Shown piece by piece: positions 17,486-24,900 of a stretch of DNA of 64,000 bases (positions are counted from its first letter, which is position 1; every line of letters starts with the position of its first letter). Position numbers and translations under genes: made by a program. This DNA is from Rhodobacteraceae bacterium (ex Bugula neritina AB1). GTDB lineage: Bacteria; Pseudomonadota; Alphaproteobacteria; Rhodobacterales; Rhodobacteraceae. The notes beneath the pieces were generated by a model. The model was not told the DNA's origin. It did not search any database and saw only the letters and a list, made by a program, of their open reading frames with translations. Where the stretch lies: positions 96,600 through 160,599 of the forward strand of contig MDLF01000085.1 of NCBI GenBank assembly GCA_001730095.1. Reading direction: 5' to 3'.

Positions 17486-17740
17486 ATGCAGCTTGGCTCA
17501 GCAATCGCATTTATTCTGGCTGCAGCGGCAGCCACCGCCTGCACCCGTGTGCCAGAGCTGGAGGACAGGCTCACCCCCGATCTGCGGGGGGCGGCATATC
17601 CGAAACTGCTGCCGCTGGACGGCGCGCTGGAGCCGCTGGACCCACCGCAACTGGCGGGCCAGGATCTTCAGGATGAGCTCGACGCCCGCAGCGCCCGCCT
17701 GAAACGCCGCGCCGAAGCTGTAAAAAACGCCGAACTCTGA
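17486..17740 (+). CDS. Small putative lipoprotein
   Basis: This 84-residue protein has a hydrophobic signal (MQLGSAIAFILAAAAATAC) whose cysteine at residue 19 lies in an ATAC lipobox-like site, suggesting a lipid anchor. The mature part is short, proline-rich and then helical and charged (LQDELDARSARLKRRAEAVKNAE), possibly a coiled coil. AGGACGACAGGCA precedes the ATG. It is divergent from the TetR gene across 169 bases and 115 bases upstream of hom. Function unknown; conserved short lipoproteins next to hom are plausible in this lineage, but I cannot confirm it. Confidence 0.6.
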   Translation: MQLGSAIAFILAAAAATACTRVPELEDRLTPDLRGAAYPKLLPLDGALEPLDPPQLAGQDLQDELDARSARLKRRAEAVKNAEL

Positions 17741-17854
17741 CCGCATCGCGGCATTCCTGCCCGTATCACCCCGCCATGTTCCGCAGCAGCGTTGCACGCC
17801 TGCGCTGAACCGGCTAAGGCGGAGCGGAAAATTTCGGACAAAGGACCCCCAGCC

Positions 17855-19141
17855 ATGACAGAACCGCTACGCCTTGGGATTGCAGGCTTGGGCACCGTCG
17901 GCATCGGCGTGGTGAAGATCATCCGCCGCCACGCGGCGCTGCTGGAGGCGCGGACAGGACGCCCGGTCGTAATCTCCGCTGTGTCGGCACGCGATCCGGA
18001 CAAGGATCGTGGTGTTTCGCTCAAGGACTATGCTTGGGAACGCGACCCGATGGCGCTGGCCGTGCGTGATGATGTCGATGTCTTTGTCGAGCTGATGGGC
18101 GGCCATGAAGGCGCGGCCAAGACCGCAACCGAGGCAGCGCTGGCGGCGGGCAAGGATGTTGTCACCGCCAACAAGGCGCTGCTGGCAATCCACGGACAGG
18201 CGCTGGCCGAACAGGCCGAGGGCGCAGGGCGGGTGATCCGCTTTGAAGCAGCCGTTGCCGGTGGCATTCCAGTCATCAAGTCACTGACCGAAGGGCTGGC
18301 CGGAAATGAGATCACCCGTGTCATGGGGGTCATGAACGGTACCTGCAACTACATCCTGACCCAGATGCAGGCCACTGAGCAGGGCTATAACGCACTGTTC
18401 GAAGAATGCGGCCGCCTGGGCTATCTCGAAGCGGACCCGAACCTTGACGTCGGCGGCATCGACGCAGGCCACAAGCTGGCGCTTCTGGCCTCTATTGCCT
18501 TCGGCACCAAACCTTCTTTCGACGATGTCGAACTGGAAGGCATCCAGCGCATCCAGCTCGAAGACATTCACGCCGCCGCCGACATGGGCTACCGCATCAA
18601 GCTTTTGGGCGTGGCACAGCGCACCGCCCGCGGCCTGGAACAGCGGATGTCCCCCTGCCTGGTGCCGGACAACTCCCCGCTTGGCCAGCTGGAAGGCGGC
18701 ACCAATATGGTGGTAATCGAAGGCGACTCGATCGAGCAGGTCGTGCTGCGCGGCCCGGGCGCCGGCGAAGGCCCGACTGCCAGTGCCGTGATGGGCGATA
18801 TTATGGATCTTGCCCGCGGCTTCCGCTTGTCGACCTTTGGCCAGCCTGCTGACACCCTGCAGGAAGTGCCTGCCGCCCAAACCGGCCTGCCTGCCCCCTT
18901 CTATCTGCGCATGGCTCTGCTGGACAAACCCGGCGCCCTGGCAAAAGTGGCCTCTGTTCTGGGCGATGCTGGTGTCTCGATTGACCGCATGCGTCAATAC
19001 GGTCACTCCGAACCGACAGCGCCGGTGCTGATCGTCACCCACAAATGCACCCGCGCCACTTTGGATGCTGCACTGGAGGGCCTCGCCGCCACTGACGTTG
19101 TCGATGGTGCCCCCGTCGCCTTGCGCATCGAAGAGGTCTGA
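17855..19141 (+). CDS. hom: Homoserine dehydrogenase
   Basis: This enzyme reduces aspartate semialdehyde to homoserine, the branch point to threonine and methionine. The 428-residue protein shows the Rossmann motif LGIAGLGTVGIGVVKII, the catalytic segment VVTANKALLAIHG, the family signature GIPVIKSLTEGLAGNEITRVMGVMNGTCNYIL, and DPNLDVGGIDAGHKLALLASIAFG. The C-terminal ACT domain (FYLRMALLDKPGALAKVASVLGDAGVSIDRM) gives feedback control by threonine in characterised enzymes. The ATG at 17855 fits the family N-terminus and follows AAAGGACC. It is followed by glpX and recJ. Confidence 0.96.
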   Translation: MTEPLRLGIAGLGTVGIGVVKIIRRHAALLEARTGRPVVISAVSARDPDKDRGVSLKDYAWERDPMALAVRDDVDVFVELMGGHEGAAKTATEAALAAGKDVVTANKALLAIHGQALAEQAEGAGRVIRFEAAVAGGIPVIKSLTEGLAGNEITRVMGVMNGTCNYILTQMQATEQGYNALFEECGRLGYLEADPNLDVGGIDAGHKLALLASIAFGTKPSFDDVELEGIQRIQLEDIHAAADMGYRIKLLGVAQRTARGLEQRMSPCLVPDNSPLGQLEGGTNMVVIEGDSIEQVVLRGPGAGEGPTASAVMGDIMDLARGFRLSTFGQPADTLQEVPAAQTGLPAPFYLRMALLDKPGALAKVASVLGDAGVSIDRMRQYGHSEPTAPVLIVTHKCTRATLDAALEGLAATDVVDGAPVALRIEEV

Positions 19142-19176
19142 ACCGCCTTAAACGGCCAGATTTTGCGATTTTATGG

Positions 19177-19203
19177 ACCGCGGCAGGGCTTTCCTGCCGC
19201 GGT
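19177..19203 (+). terminator. Hairpin between hom and glpX
   Basis: A perfect 11-bp stem (ACCGCGGCAGG / CCTGCCGCGGT, 5-base loop) lies 35 bases after the hom stop. No T tract follows, so it may be a partial terminator or an mRNA-stability hairpin between hom and glpX. Confidence 0.5.
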
Positions 19204-19296
19204 GACCGCTATCGCCCCTTGCGAGCCTGCCCTGCCCCGCGCTATTCGGCTTGGAACGCCCATTCACATCTTTCCCGTTGAAACAGGAATTCCGGT

Positions 19297-20283
19297 ATGA
19301 CTTCGAACACCTCTGACGCGCCCTTTCACGACCGTATGCTGTCACTGGGGCTGGCCCGCGTTGCCGAGCAGGCCGCTCTGGCTTCCGCTTCGCTGATCGG
19401 CCGCGGCGACGAGAAGGCCGCCGATCAGGCAGCCGTGAACGCCATGCGCGAACAGCTGAACCTGCTGGACATCGCGGGCGTGGTTGTGATCGGCGAAGGC
19501 GAGCGTGACGAGGCCCCGATGCTGTACATCGGCGAGGAAGTCGGCACAGGCAACGGCCCGGGCGTCGATATCGCACTGGACCCGCTGGAAGGCACCACTC
19601 TTACCGCCAAGGACATGCCGAACGCGCTGACCGTGATCGCCATGGGCCCGCGCGGCTCCATGCTGCACGCGCCGGACACCTATATGGACAAATTGGCAGT
19701 TGGCCCGGGCTACCCGGAAGGCGTTGTCTCTCTGGACATGTCTCCGCGCGCGCGTGTCGAGGCGCTGGCAGCCGCCAAAGGCTGCGCACCCTCCGACATC
19801 ACCGTCTGTATCCTGGAGCGCCCCCGCCATGAAGCCATGATCGCGGAAGTTCGCGAAACCGGCGCCTCGATCCGTCTGATCACCGACGGCGACGTGGCTG
19901 GCGTGATGCATTGCGCCGAATCGGAAACCACGGGCATCGATATGTACATGGGCCAGGGCGGCGCGCCGGAAGGCGTTCTGGCAGCCGCTGCGCTGAAATG
20001 CATGGGCGGCCAGATCTTCTGCCGCCTGGTGTTCCGCAACGAAGACGAGAAGGCCCGCGCCGCCAAGGCCGGCATCACCGATCTGGACCGTATCTACACC
20101 CGCGACGAGATGGTCACCCAGGACGTGATTTTTGCCGCCACAGGTGTGACCGGCGGTTCGCTGCTGCCCAGCATCAAGCGTACCCCCGGCTGGGTTGAAA
20201 CCACCACTCTGCTGATGCGTTCCAAAACCGGTTCGGTGCGCCGCATGACCTACCGCACCCCGCTGGCACCGCATCAGACGTAA
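19297..20283 (+). CDS. glpX: Class II fructose-1,6-bisphosphatase (GlpX)
   Basis: This 328-residue enzyme hydrolyses fructose-1,6-bisphosphate (some alphaproteobacterial members also sedoheptulose-1,7-bisphosphate) in gluconeogenesis. The motifs are the Li+-sensitive phosphatase metal site VIGEGERDEAPMLYIGEEVG with DIALDPLEGTT, the N-terminal SLIGRGDEKAADQAAVNAMR, and YMDKLAVGPG. The size is normal for the class. The ATG at 19297 follows a weak GGAATTCCGGT site. It lies between hom and recJ, an order I regard as typical for this bacterial family. Confidence 0.96.
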   Translation: MTSNTSDAPFHDRMLSLGLARVAEQAALASASLIGRGDEKAADQAAVNAMREQLNLLDIAGVVVIGEGERDEAPMLYIGEEVGTGNGPGVDIALDPLEGTTLTAKDMPNALTVIAMGPRGSMLHAPDTYMDKLAVGPGYPEGVVSLDMSPRARVEALAAAKGCAPSDITVCILERPRHEAMIAEVRETGASIRLITDGDVAGVMHCAESETTGIDMYMGQGGAPEGVLAAAALKCMGGQIFCRLVFRNEDEKARAAKAGITDLDRIYTRDEMVTQDVIFAATGVTGGSLLPSIKRTPGWVETTTLLMRSKTGSVRRMTYRTPLAPHQT

Positions 20284-20325
20284 GCCTGGCGCACGGTAGC
20301 GGCTTGTGCCGCTGCCTTCGGCAAG

Positions 20326-20375
20326 AGTATTTAGAGAAAAGTGAAAGGGCCGGATCCACATGGGGTCCGGCCTTT
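20326..20375 (+). terminator. GAGTATTT module plus terminator-like hairpin after glpX
   Basis: The word AGAGTATTTAGAGAAAAG followed by TGAAAGGGC overlaps the start of an imperfect stem (AAAGGGCCGGATCC pairing with GGGGTCCGGCCTTT, 20344-20375). The stem ends in a short T run and probably terminates glpX transcripts. The leading word closely matches the minus-strand word in the soxB-soxD gap. Confidence 0.55.
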
Positions 20376-20392
20376 GCATATGGGGGCAGAAG

Positions 20393-22132
20393 ATGAGCTT
20401 TTTAGGTGTTGAGCAATCCTTGACCGGACGCCGCTGGGTCGGCCCCGGGGTTGAAATCGACCGGGCATCGGAAATGATGACGCAGCAAACCGGCCTGCCC
20501 CGATCAGTCTGCCAGGTTCTGGCTCGCCGCGGGGTGCCTGCGATGGAAGCCAAAGGGTTTCTAGAGCCCAAGCTGAAGGAGCTGCTGCCCGACCCCCGTG
20601 ACATGAAGGACATGGAAGCCGCCGCCGCGCGCTTCCTGCAGGCCGTGCAGAAGCGCCAGCGGATTGCGGTCTTTGCCGACTACGACGTGGATGGCGGCAG
20701 CTCTGCAGCGCTGCTGCTTGTGTGGCTGCGGCAGATGGGGCTGGAGGCCACACTTTATATCCCCGACCGTATTGACGAGGGGTATGGCCCCAATGTGCCG
20801 GCAATGCAGGAACTGGCAGCGGCGCATGACCTGATCATCTGCGTCGATTGCGGCACTCTCAGCCACGAGCCGATTGCAGCCGCCAAGGGCGCCGACGTCA
20901 TTGTGTTGGACCACCACCTGGGCGGCGAGACGCTGCCGGACTGTGTGGCGGTGGTGAACCCCAACCGTCAGGATGAAAGCGGCGATCTGGGCTATTTCTG
21001 TGCGGCGGGCGTGGTGTTCCTGATGCTGGTCGAGGCCGGGCGCCAGATGCGCGAGGCCGGCGCCAAGGGTCCCGACCTGATGGCGCTGCTGGACCTTGTG
21101 GCGCTGGCCACAGTGGCAGATGTGGCGCCGCTGATCGGCGCCAACCGGGCGCTGGTGCGCCAAGGCCTGAAAGTGATGGCTGGGCGCAAACGCGTCGGCC
21201 TTGTAGCCTTGGCAGATGTGTCTCGCATGGATTCGGCCCCTTCCGCCTATCATCTGGGGTTTCTTCTGGGGCCGCGCGTCAATGCAGGCGGGCGCATCGG
21301 CAAGGCGGACCTAGGCGCGCGCCTCCTATCCACAGACAACCCGCATGAGGCCGCAGCCCTAGCCGAACGGCTGGATGAGCTGAACACCGAGCGCCGCGAT
21401 ATCGAAAACGCCGTGCGCGCAGCCGCCCTGGATCAGGCGGAGGACCGCGGACTGGAAGCACCGCTGGTCTGGGCCGCAGGCGAAGGCTGGCACCCCGGTG
21501 TAGTCGGCATTGTTGCGTCCCGGCTGAAAGAAGCCGCAAACCGTCCCGCCGTCGTAATCGGTTTTGACGGGGAGGAGGGCAAAGGATCCGGGCGGTCCGT
21601 GTCCGGCGTCGACCTCGGCGCCTCTATCCAGCGGCTGGTTGCCGAAGGCCTGTTGGTCAAGGGCGGCGGGCACAAAATGGCAGCAGGCCTTACGGTGATG
21701 CGCGACAAACTGGAACCGGCAATGGAGCGGCTGACAGAGCTGCTGGCCAAGCAAGGTGCCGGACAGGGCGGTCCGGCAGACCTGAAACTGGACGGTGCCC
21801 TGATGCCCGGAGCTGCCAAAGTGGATCTGATTGAACAGATTGAGCAGGCAGGCCCCTTTGGTGCAGGCGCCCCTGCCCCGCGCTATGCGCTGCCGGACCT
21901 GCAGGTGCGCTTTGCCAAGAAAATTGGCGAAAGCCACCTAAAGCTCTCGCTTACGGATGGCATGGGCGGCACTGTAGACGCGATCTGCTTTGGCGCCTTT
22001 GACAGCCCATTGGGACCGCGACTTCTTGAACACGGCGGCGCCCGTTTTCACTTTGCCGGACGGCTGGAAGTGAACAGCTGGGGCGGCCGCCAAAACCCCC
22101 AGCTACGCCTGGAAGATGTAGCTGAAGCCTGA
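20393..22132 (+). CDS. recJ: Single-stranded-DNA exonuclease RecJ
   Basis: RecJ degrades single-stranded DNA 5' to 3' in recombination and repair. The 579-residue protein has the DHH-family motifs: IAVFADYDVDGGSSAALL (motif I), IICVDCGT (motif II), VIVLDHHLGGE (motif III, DHH), and the DHHA1 domain with GGGHKMAAGLTV. The OB-fold region lies near residues 470-570 (LPDLQVRFAKKIGESHLKLSL). The ATG at 20393 is chosen as the first with a purine-rich site (GGGGGCAGAAG); an upstream in-frame ATG at 20360 lies inside the terminator hairpin. Confidence 0.96.
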   Translation: MSFLGVEQSLTGRRWVGPGVEIDRASEMMTQQTGLPRSVCQVLARRGVPAMEAKGFLEPKLKELLPDPRDMKDMEAAAARFLQAVQKRQRIAVFADYDVDGGSSAALLLVWLRQMGLEATLYIPDRIDEGYGPNVPAMQELAAAHDLIICVDCGTLSHEPIAAAKGADVIVLDHHLGGETLPDCVAVVNPNRQDESGDLGYFCAAGVVFLMLVEAGRQMREAGAKGPDLMALLDLVALATVADVAPLIGANRALVRQGLKVMAGRKRVGLVALADVSRMDSAPSAYHLGFLLGPRVNAGGRIGKADLGARLLSTDNPHEAAALAERLDELNTERRDIENAVRAAALDQAEDRGLEAPLVWAAGEGWHPGVVGIVASRLKEAANRPAVVIGFDGEEGKGSGRSVSGVDLGASIQRLVAEGLLVKGGGHKMAAGLTVMRDKLEPAMERLTELLAKQGAGQGGPADLKLDGALMPGAAKVDLIEQIEQAGPFGAGAPAPRYALPDLQVRFAKKIGESHLKLSLTDGMGGTVDAICFGAFDSPLGPRLLEHGGARFHFAGRLEVNSWGGRQNPQLRLEDVAEA

Positions 22133-22236
22133 TGTTTCAAGGACTTACCATCTGTGGATAAGAATCTTTCCAAAGGTGTCTTTTTCCCCTTGCGAGTTTG
22201 CGCGCTTGCCACTAAACAGCCGCTCACGCACAGAGT

Positions 22237-22311
22237 GGCCCGTTCGTCTATCGGTTAGGACGCCAGGTTTTCAACCTGGAAAGAGGGGTTCGATTCCCCT
22301 ACGGGCTGCCA
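22237..22311 (+). tRNA. tRNA-Glu (anticodon TTC)
   Basis: The cloverleaf is complete. The acceptor stem is GGCCCGT pairing with ACGGGCT, with G-U at the end pair. The D arm contains GGTTAGGAC, the anticodon stem CCAGG/CCTGG holds loop TTTTCAA (anticodon TTC at 22270-22272), and the T arm contains GGTTCGATTCC. The discriminator base is G and CCA is encoded at 22309-22311. It lies about 100 bases downstream of recJ on the same strand. Confidence 0.97.
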
Positions 22312-22883
22312 CTTCTGCACTTCATACCCCTACTAGAGATTTCAGATCTAATAATATTGCAAGATGCTGGCTTGAGCATTTGAGGCGTTTCTTGCCGTGC
22401 ATTCGGTCCAACAAGAGAAACAGCCGGTCGGCACCAGGCCGTCTGACAGCAGACGCCGGACAAACGCGCATTCCTGCAGAGAGACCACCTCTGGCCTGCT
22501 GCCTCTGTCAGCTCAATTTCTGTTGATGAAGGATATGCCGCCCCCAAATGCGCCGGTCCGGCGCAGGCCAGCGTTTCCATTGCGGCGAATACCAGACGCC
22601 TCCCGCCGTATTACACTGGTGCCGGTTCCGTTTCCCACGAGCGGCACCTTAGAACCGCCGGTATCAGCCCCGAAAACCTGATACGTCTCTGCGCCATTGC
22701 ATGGGTCTTAGCCGCCCTGCTGGCTGAAACAGCAGTCCCAGAGGCCCTCATTCTTGCGAAGCGCGCAGGGCCGTACCGCCCTGCCAACATTGCCCTACAC
22801 CGCCGACCTTCGGTGAGGTGCTGAACAAAGGCTCCGCTTGGTTTCACAAGCTTCCTGAGATCAGCTGTGGCGAAACCTTTGCC
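22312..22883. other. 572-base stretch without a recognisable gene
   Basis: Several open frames of 60-95 codons exist on both strands, but none has a ribosome site, sensible composition or recognised motif. The region separates tRNA-Glu from the convergent diguanylate cyclase. A tRNA 3' end is a usual integration site, so a decayed insertion is possible, but I see no integrase and no repeat of the tRNA end here. Confidence 0.4.
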
Positions 22884-23936
22884 TCAGGTGGCGGGGCCAC
22901 GCGCCGCAGCAGGGTACGGCCCCGCCATGCCCCGGTCTGCTGTGGCGTCCGCCTTTTCGATACCTTCACGGTAAAAGCAATGCTGAGCCCGGCCGGCCCG
23001 TTTGGCGGCATAGAGCGCCAGATCCGCCTGGTTCAGAAGCTTCTGTGCATCCGGGTCTTTTTCCCAGCTGGACAGCGTGGTCCCTGCACTGGCGGAAATC
23101 CGGCAGATCTGGCCGCCAAAGGGGATAGGCTCCTCCAACCGCTGGATGAGGCGATTCGCAATCGTTTCAAGCCTGCCGGTATCCATTACGCCTTCAAGGA
23201 TCATCACGAATTCATCGCCACCGACCCTGGCTACTGTGTCCGATTGGCGGGTGCATTCCACCATCAGCCGCGCGGCCTGCTGCAGCACCGCATCCCCTGC
23301 CGCATGCCCCAGAGTGTCATTGACCTGTTTGAAGAAATCCAGGTCCAGATGCATCAGCGCAAATTCACGGCCACTGGCAATCAGCCGCTCCAGCACATGA
23401 TCCATGGCACGGCGGTTCTTCAGGCCCGTCAAAGTATCAGTAAAGGCCTGCTCTTCTGCTGCAATCTTGGCCCCCTGCAAACGCAGGTTCAGCTGTCGCG
23501 AGGCTTCCATCGCAGCAGATTTTGCCTCTACAAGATACAGCATCTCAATCGTCAGATCGGTTGGAGAGAAATCTGCACTGGTCAAATCGTAATCGCGCAC
23601 CGCCTCCAGCACGGAAATCCCAAACGACAGGTTTACAAAAACCCCTTGCCCATCCGGCAATGGCGTGCACCCCCCCTTGAGCCCGGTTTGCGGCGCGTCC
23701 CGAAACTGCAGATGCAGCTTGCTGCCTGCAAAACGTGCCAGATCCTCCACCGAACGTACTGAGCGCGGCCGGGACAGGTCGAATACCCTGAAAAACCGGC
23801 GCCCTTCCCAGTTCAGCTGAGGGCGCAGTTTTTTGAGGGTCGGGCCTGCGGAAACAATTCTCCCGTGGTTGTCGACGATGACAAACATCGGGCAAATAAC
23901 ATTCGCCATGCCGGTCAGCTGCTCGAATGTCATCAT
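22884..23936 (-). CDS. HNOBA-GGDEF diguanylate cyclase (H-NOX partner)
   Basis: This 350-residue protein probably makes cyclic di-GMP. Residues 1-160 match the HNOBA domain found in soluble guanylate cyclases and H-NOX partners (VICPMFVIVDNHGRIVSAGPTL; FSPTDLTIEMLYLVEAKSAAME, leading into a helical linker). The GGDEF domain follows, with LTGLKNRRAMD, the active site RVGGDEF, and an intact inhibitory I-site RQSD five residues before it. Its start overlaps the stop of the H-NOX gene by 4 bases (ATGA), so the two proteins are translationally coupled and very likely interact. No EAL domain is present. Confidence 0.93.
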   Translation of the reverse strand: MMTFEQLTGMANVICPMFVIVDNHGRIVSAGPTLKKLRPQLNWEGRRFFRVFDLSRPRSVRSVEDLARFAGSKLHLQFRDAPQTGLKGGCTPLPDGQGVFVNLSFGISVLEAVRDYDLTSADFSPTDLTIEMLYLVEAKSAAMEASRQLNLRLQGAKIAAEEQAFTDTLTGLKNRRAMDHVLERLIASGREFALMHLDLDFFKQVNDTLGHAAGDAVLQQAARLMVECTRQSDTVARVGGDEFVMILEGVMDTGRLETIANRLIQRLEEPIPFGGQICRISASAGTTLSSWEKDPDAQKLLNQADLALYAAKRAGRAQHCFYREGIEKADATADRGMAGPYPAAARGPAT

Positions 23937-24520
23937 AGCGAATGTGCCCCCAGATCGAATTCCCGCCCGGCAGCGAATTCCGTTTCCACCAAGGTGATCG
24001 AAATCCTCTCGGCACCGTCGTGGGTGCCGCTATGGTTCAAAAACACCAGATCACCATAGTCATCCGCCATGGCCCTCAAAACCCCCATCAGAACATGCGC
24101 ATACCCTGGCAGCCCCTGCTGGCAGACAAGTTCGAACTGGTCCGGGGCCTGCTCCAGCAGCTCCAGTCCAGGAAGGTGCAGGTCCGAAACCGCCAGCCGT
24201 GCCCGGTCCGACAGATCATCCAATGAGTGCAGGAATTCCACATACGTTACGCCGCCAAAGCGCAACAGCCGCCGCAACGCCTCGACTTGCGGATTGGACA
24301 CAAGGAATGTCCCCATGTCCTCAAGCATTTCCGGCAGCGGGCGCGCCAGAACCTTTTCCATCGCCGCCAACATCCGGCCAGATTGCTCTTCGGTGTAATA
24401 CAGCATGGCTTCGAACTCGGCGAACCCGAGCTCAGCCTCTTCCATGACCTCTTCCCAGCGGTCAGCCCCGTAGGTACTCGTCACAAAAGCCTGAATCGCC
24501 TTATTGATCAGACCGTGCAT
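23933..24520 (-). CDS. H-NOX (haem-NO-binding fold) protein with altered haem-ligand positions
   Basis: This 195-residue protein has the family N-terminus MHGLINKAIQAFVTSTYG and the core LEDMGTFLVSNPQVEALRRLLRFGG and FLHSLDDLSDRARLAVSDLHLP. H-NOX proteins bind haem and sense NO or O2 through a proximal His and a Tyr-x-Ser-x-Arg motif. Here the proximal-His position appears to be Ser104 (LDDLS where characterised proteins have D-E-V-H), and the Y/S/R positions read Leu131, Cys133 and Gln135. The fold is likely kept but classical haem binding is doubtful. ATG at 24520, after GAGGGG; upstream codons to 24547 are rejected. It is coupled to the cyclase. Confidence 0.88.
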   Translation of the reverse strand: MHGLINKAIQAFVTSTYGADRWEEVMEEAELGFAEFEAMLYYTEEQSGRMLAAMEKVLARPLPEMLEDMGTFLVSNPQVEALRRLLRFGGVTYVEFLHSLDDLSDRARLAVSDLHLPGLELLEQAPDQFELVCQQGLPGYAHVLMGVLRAMADDYGDLVFLNHSGTHDGAERISITLVETEFAAGREFDLGAHSL

Positions 24521-24850
24521 GCATTGGCCCCTCTTTGCCCATGGCACAGTCTTGACGACAGCTGGTTAAGAAAGGCCCAACAAAGCCTCCGCACCGGGTA
24601 AATAACACACATCCCCTCGTTTTTACTCTCATTTGCACGGCAACAGCACCCTCAGCGTCAGCCCTACGCTTACTCAAACCCCGCCAATAGAAGTCAACAT
24701 CTAATGGCCAATCACTTCTCATCCAGCCGCACCCCTGCACCGCCGCCCGGAAAAAATTCTCCTTTTCTCCTACTGAAGGCGAAGCCCAGTCAAAGCAAGT
24801 CCCGCGTCCATCTCCCAGTTCAGAACCGGCGGATTTCCACCTTCCCCTCC
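24521..24850. other. Intergenic region upstream of the H-NOX operon
   Basis: These 330 bases hold the H-NOX promoter (minus strand) and the 3' region of the MttB-family gene. No credible gene is seen on either strand. The part near 24560-24640 is relatively AT-rich, as expected for a promoter. Confidence 0.4.
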
Positions 24851-24883
24851 AAAAAAGTGAAGCTGAGGCCAGGCCTCAGCTTC
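24851..24883 (-). terminator. Rho-independent terminator of the MttB-family gene
   Basis: A perfect 12-bp stem (GAAGCTGAGGCC / GGCCTCAGCTTC) is followed on the minus strand by ACTTTTTT, 18 bases after the MttB-family stop. Strong intrinsic terminator. Confidence 0.88.
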
Positions 24884-24900
24884 TTCATTCTCTGCTCAGC

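Noticed and set aside
22312-22883. Integrated element or genes beside tRNA-Glu
   Set aside because: No integrase, no repeat of the tRNA 3' end and no credible coding frame were found.
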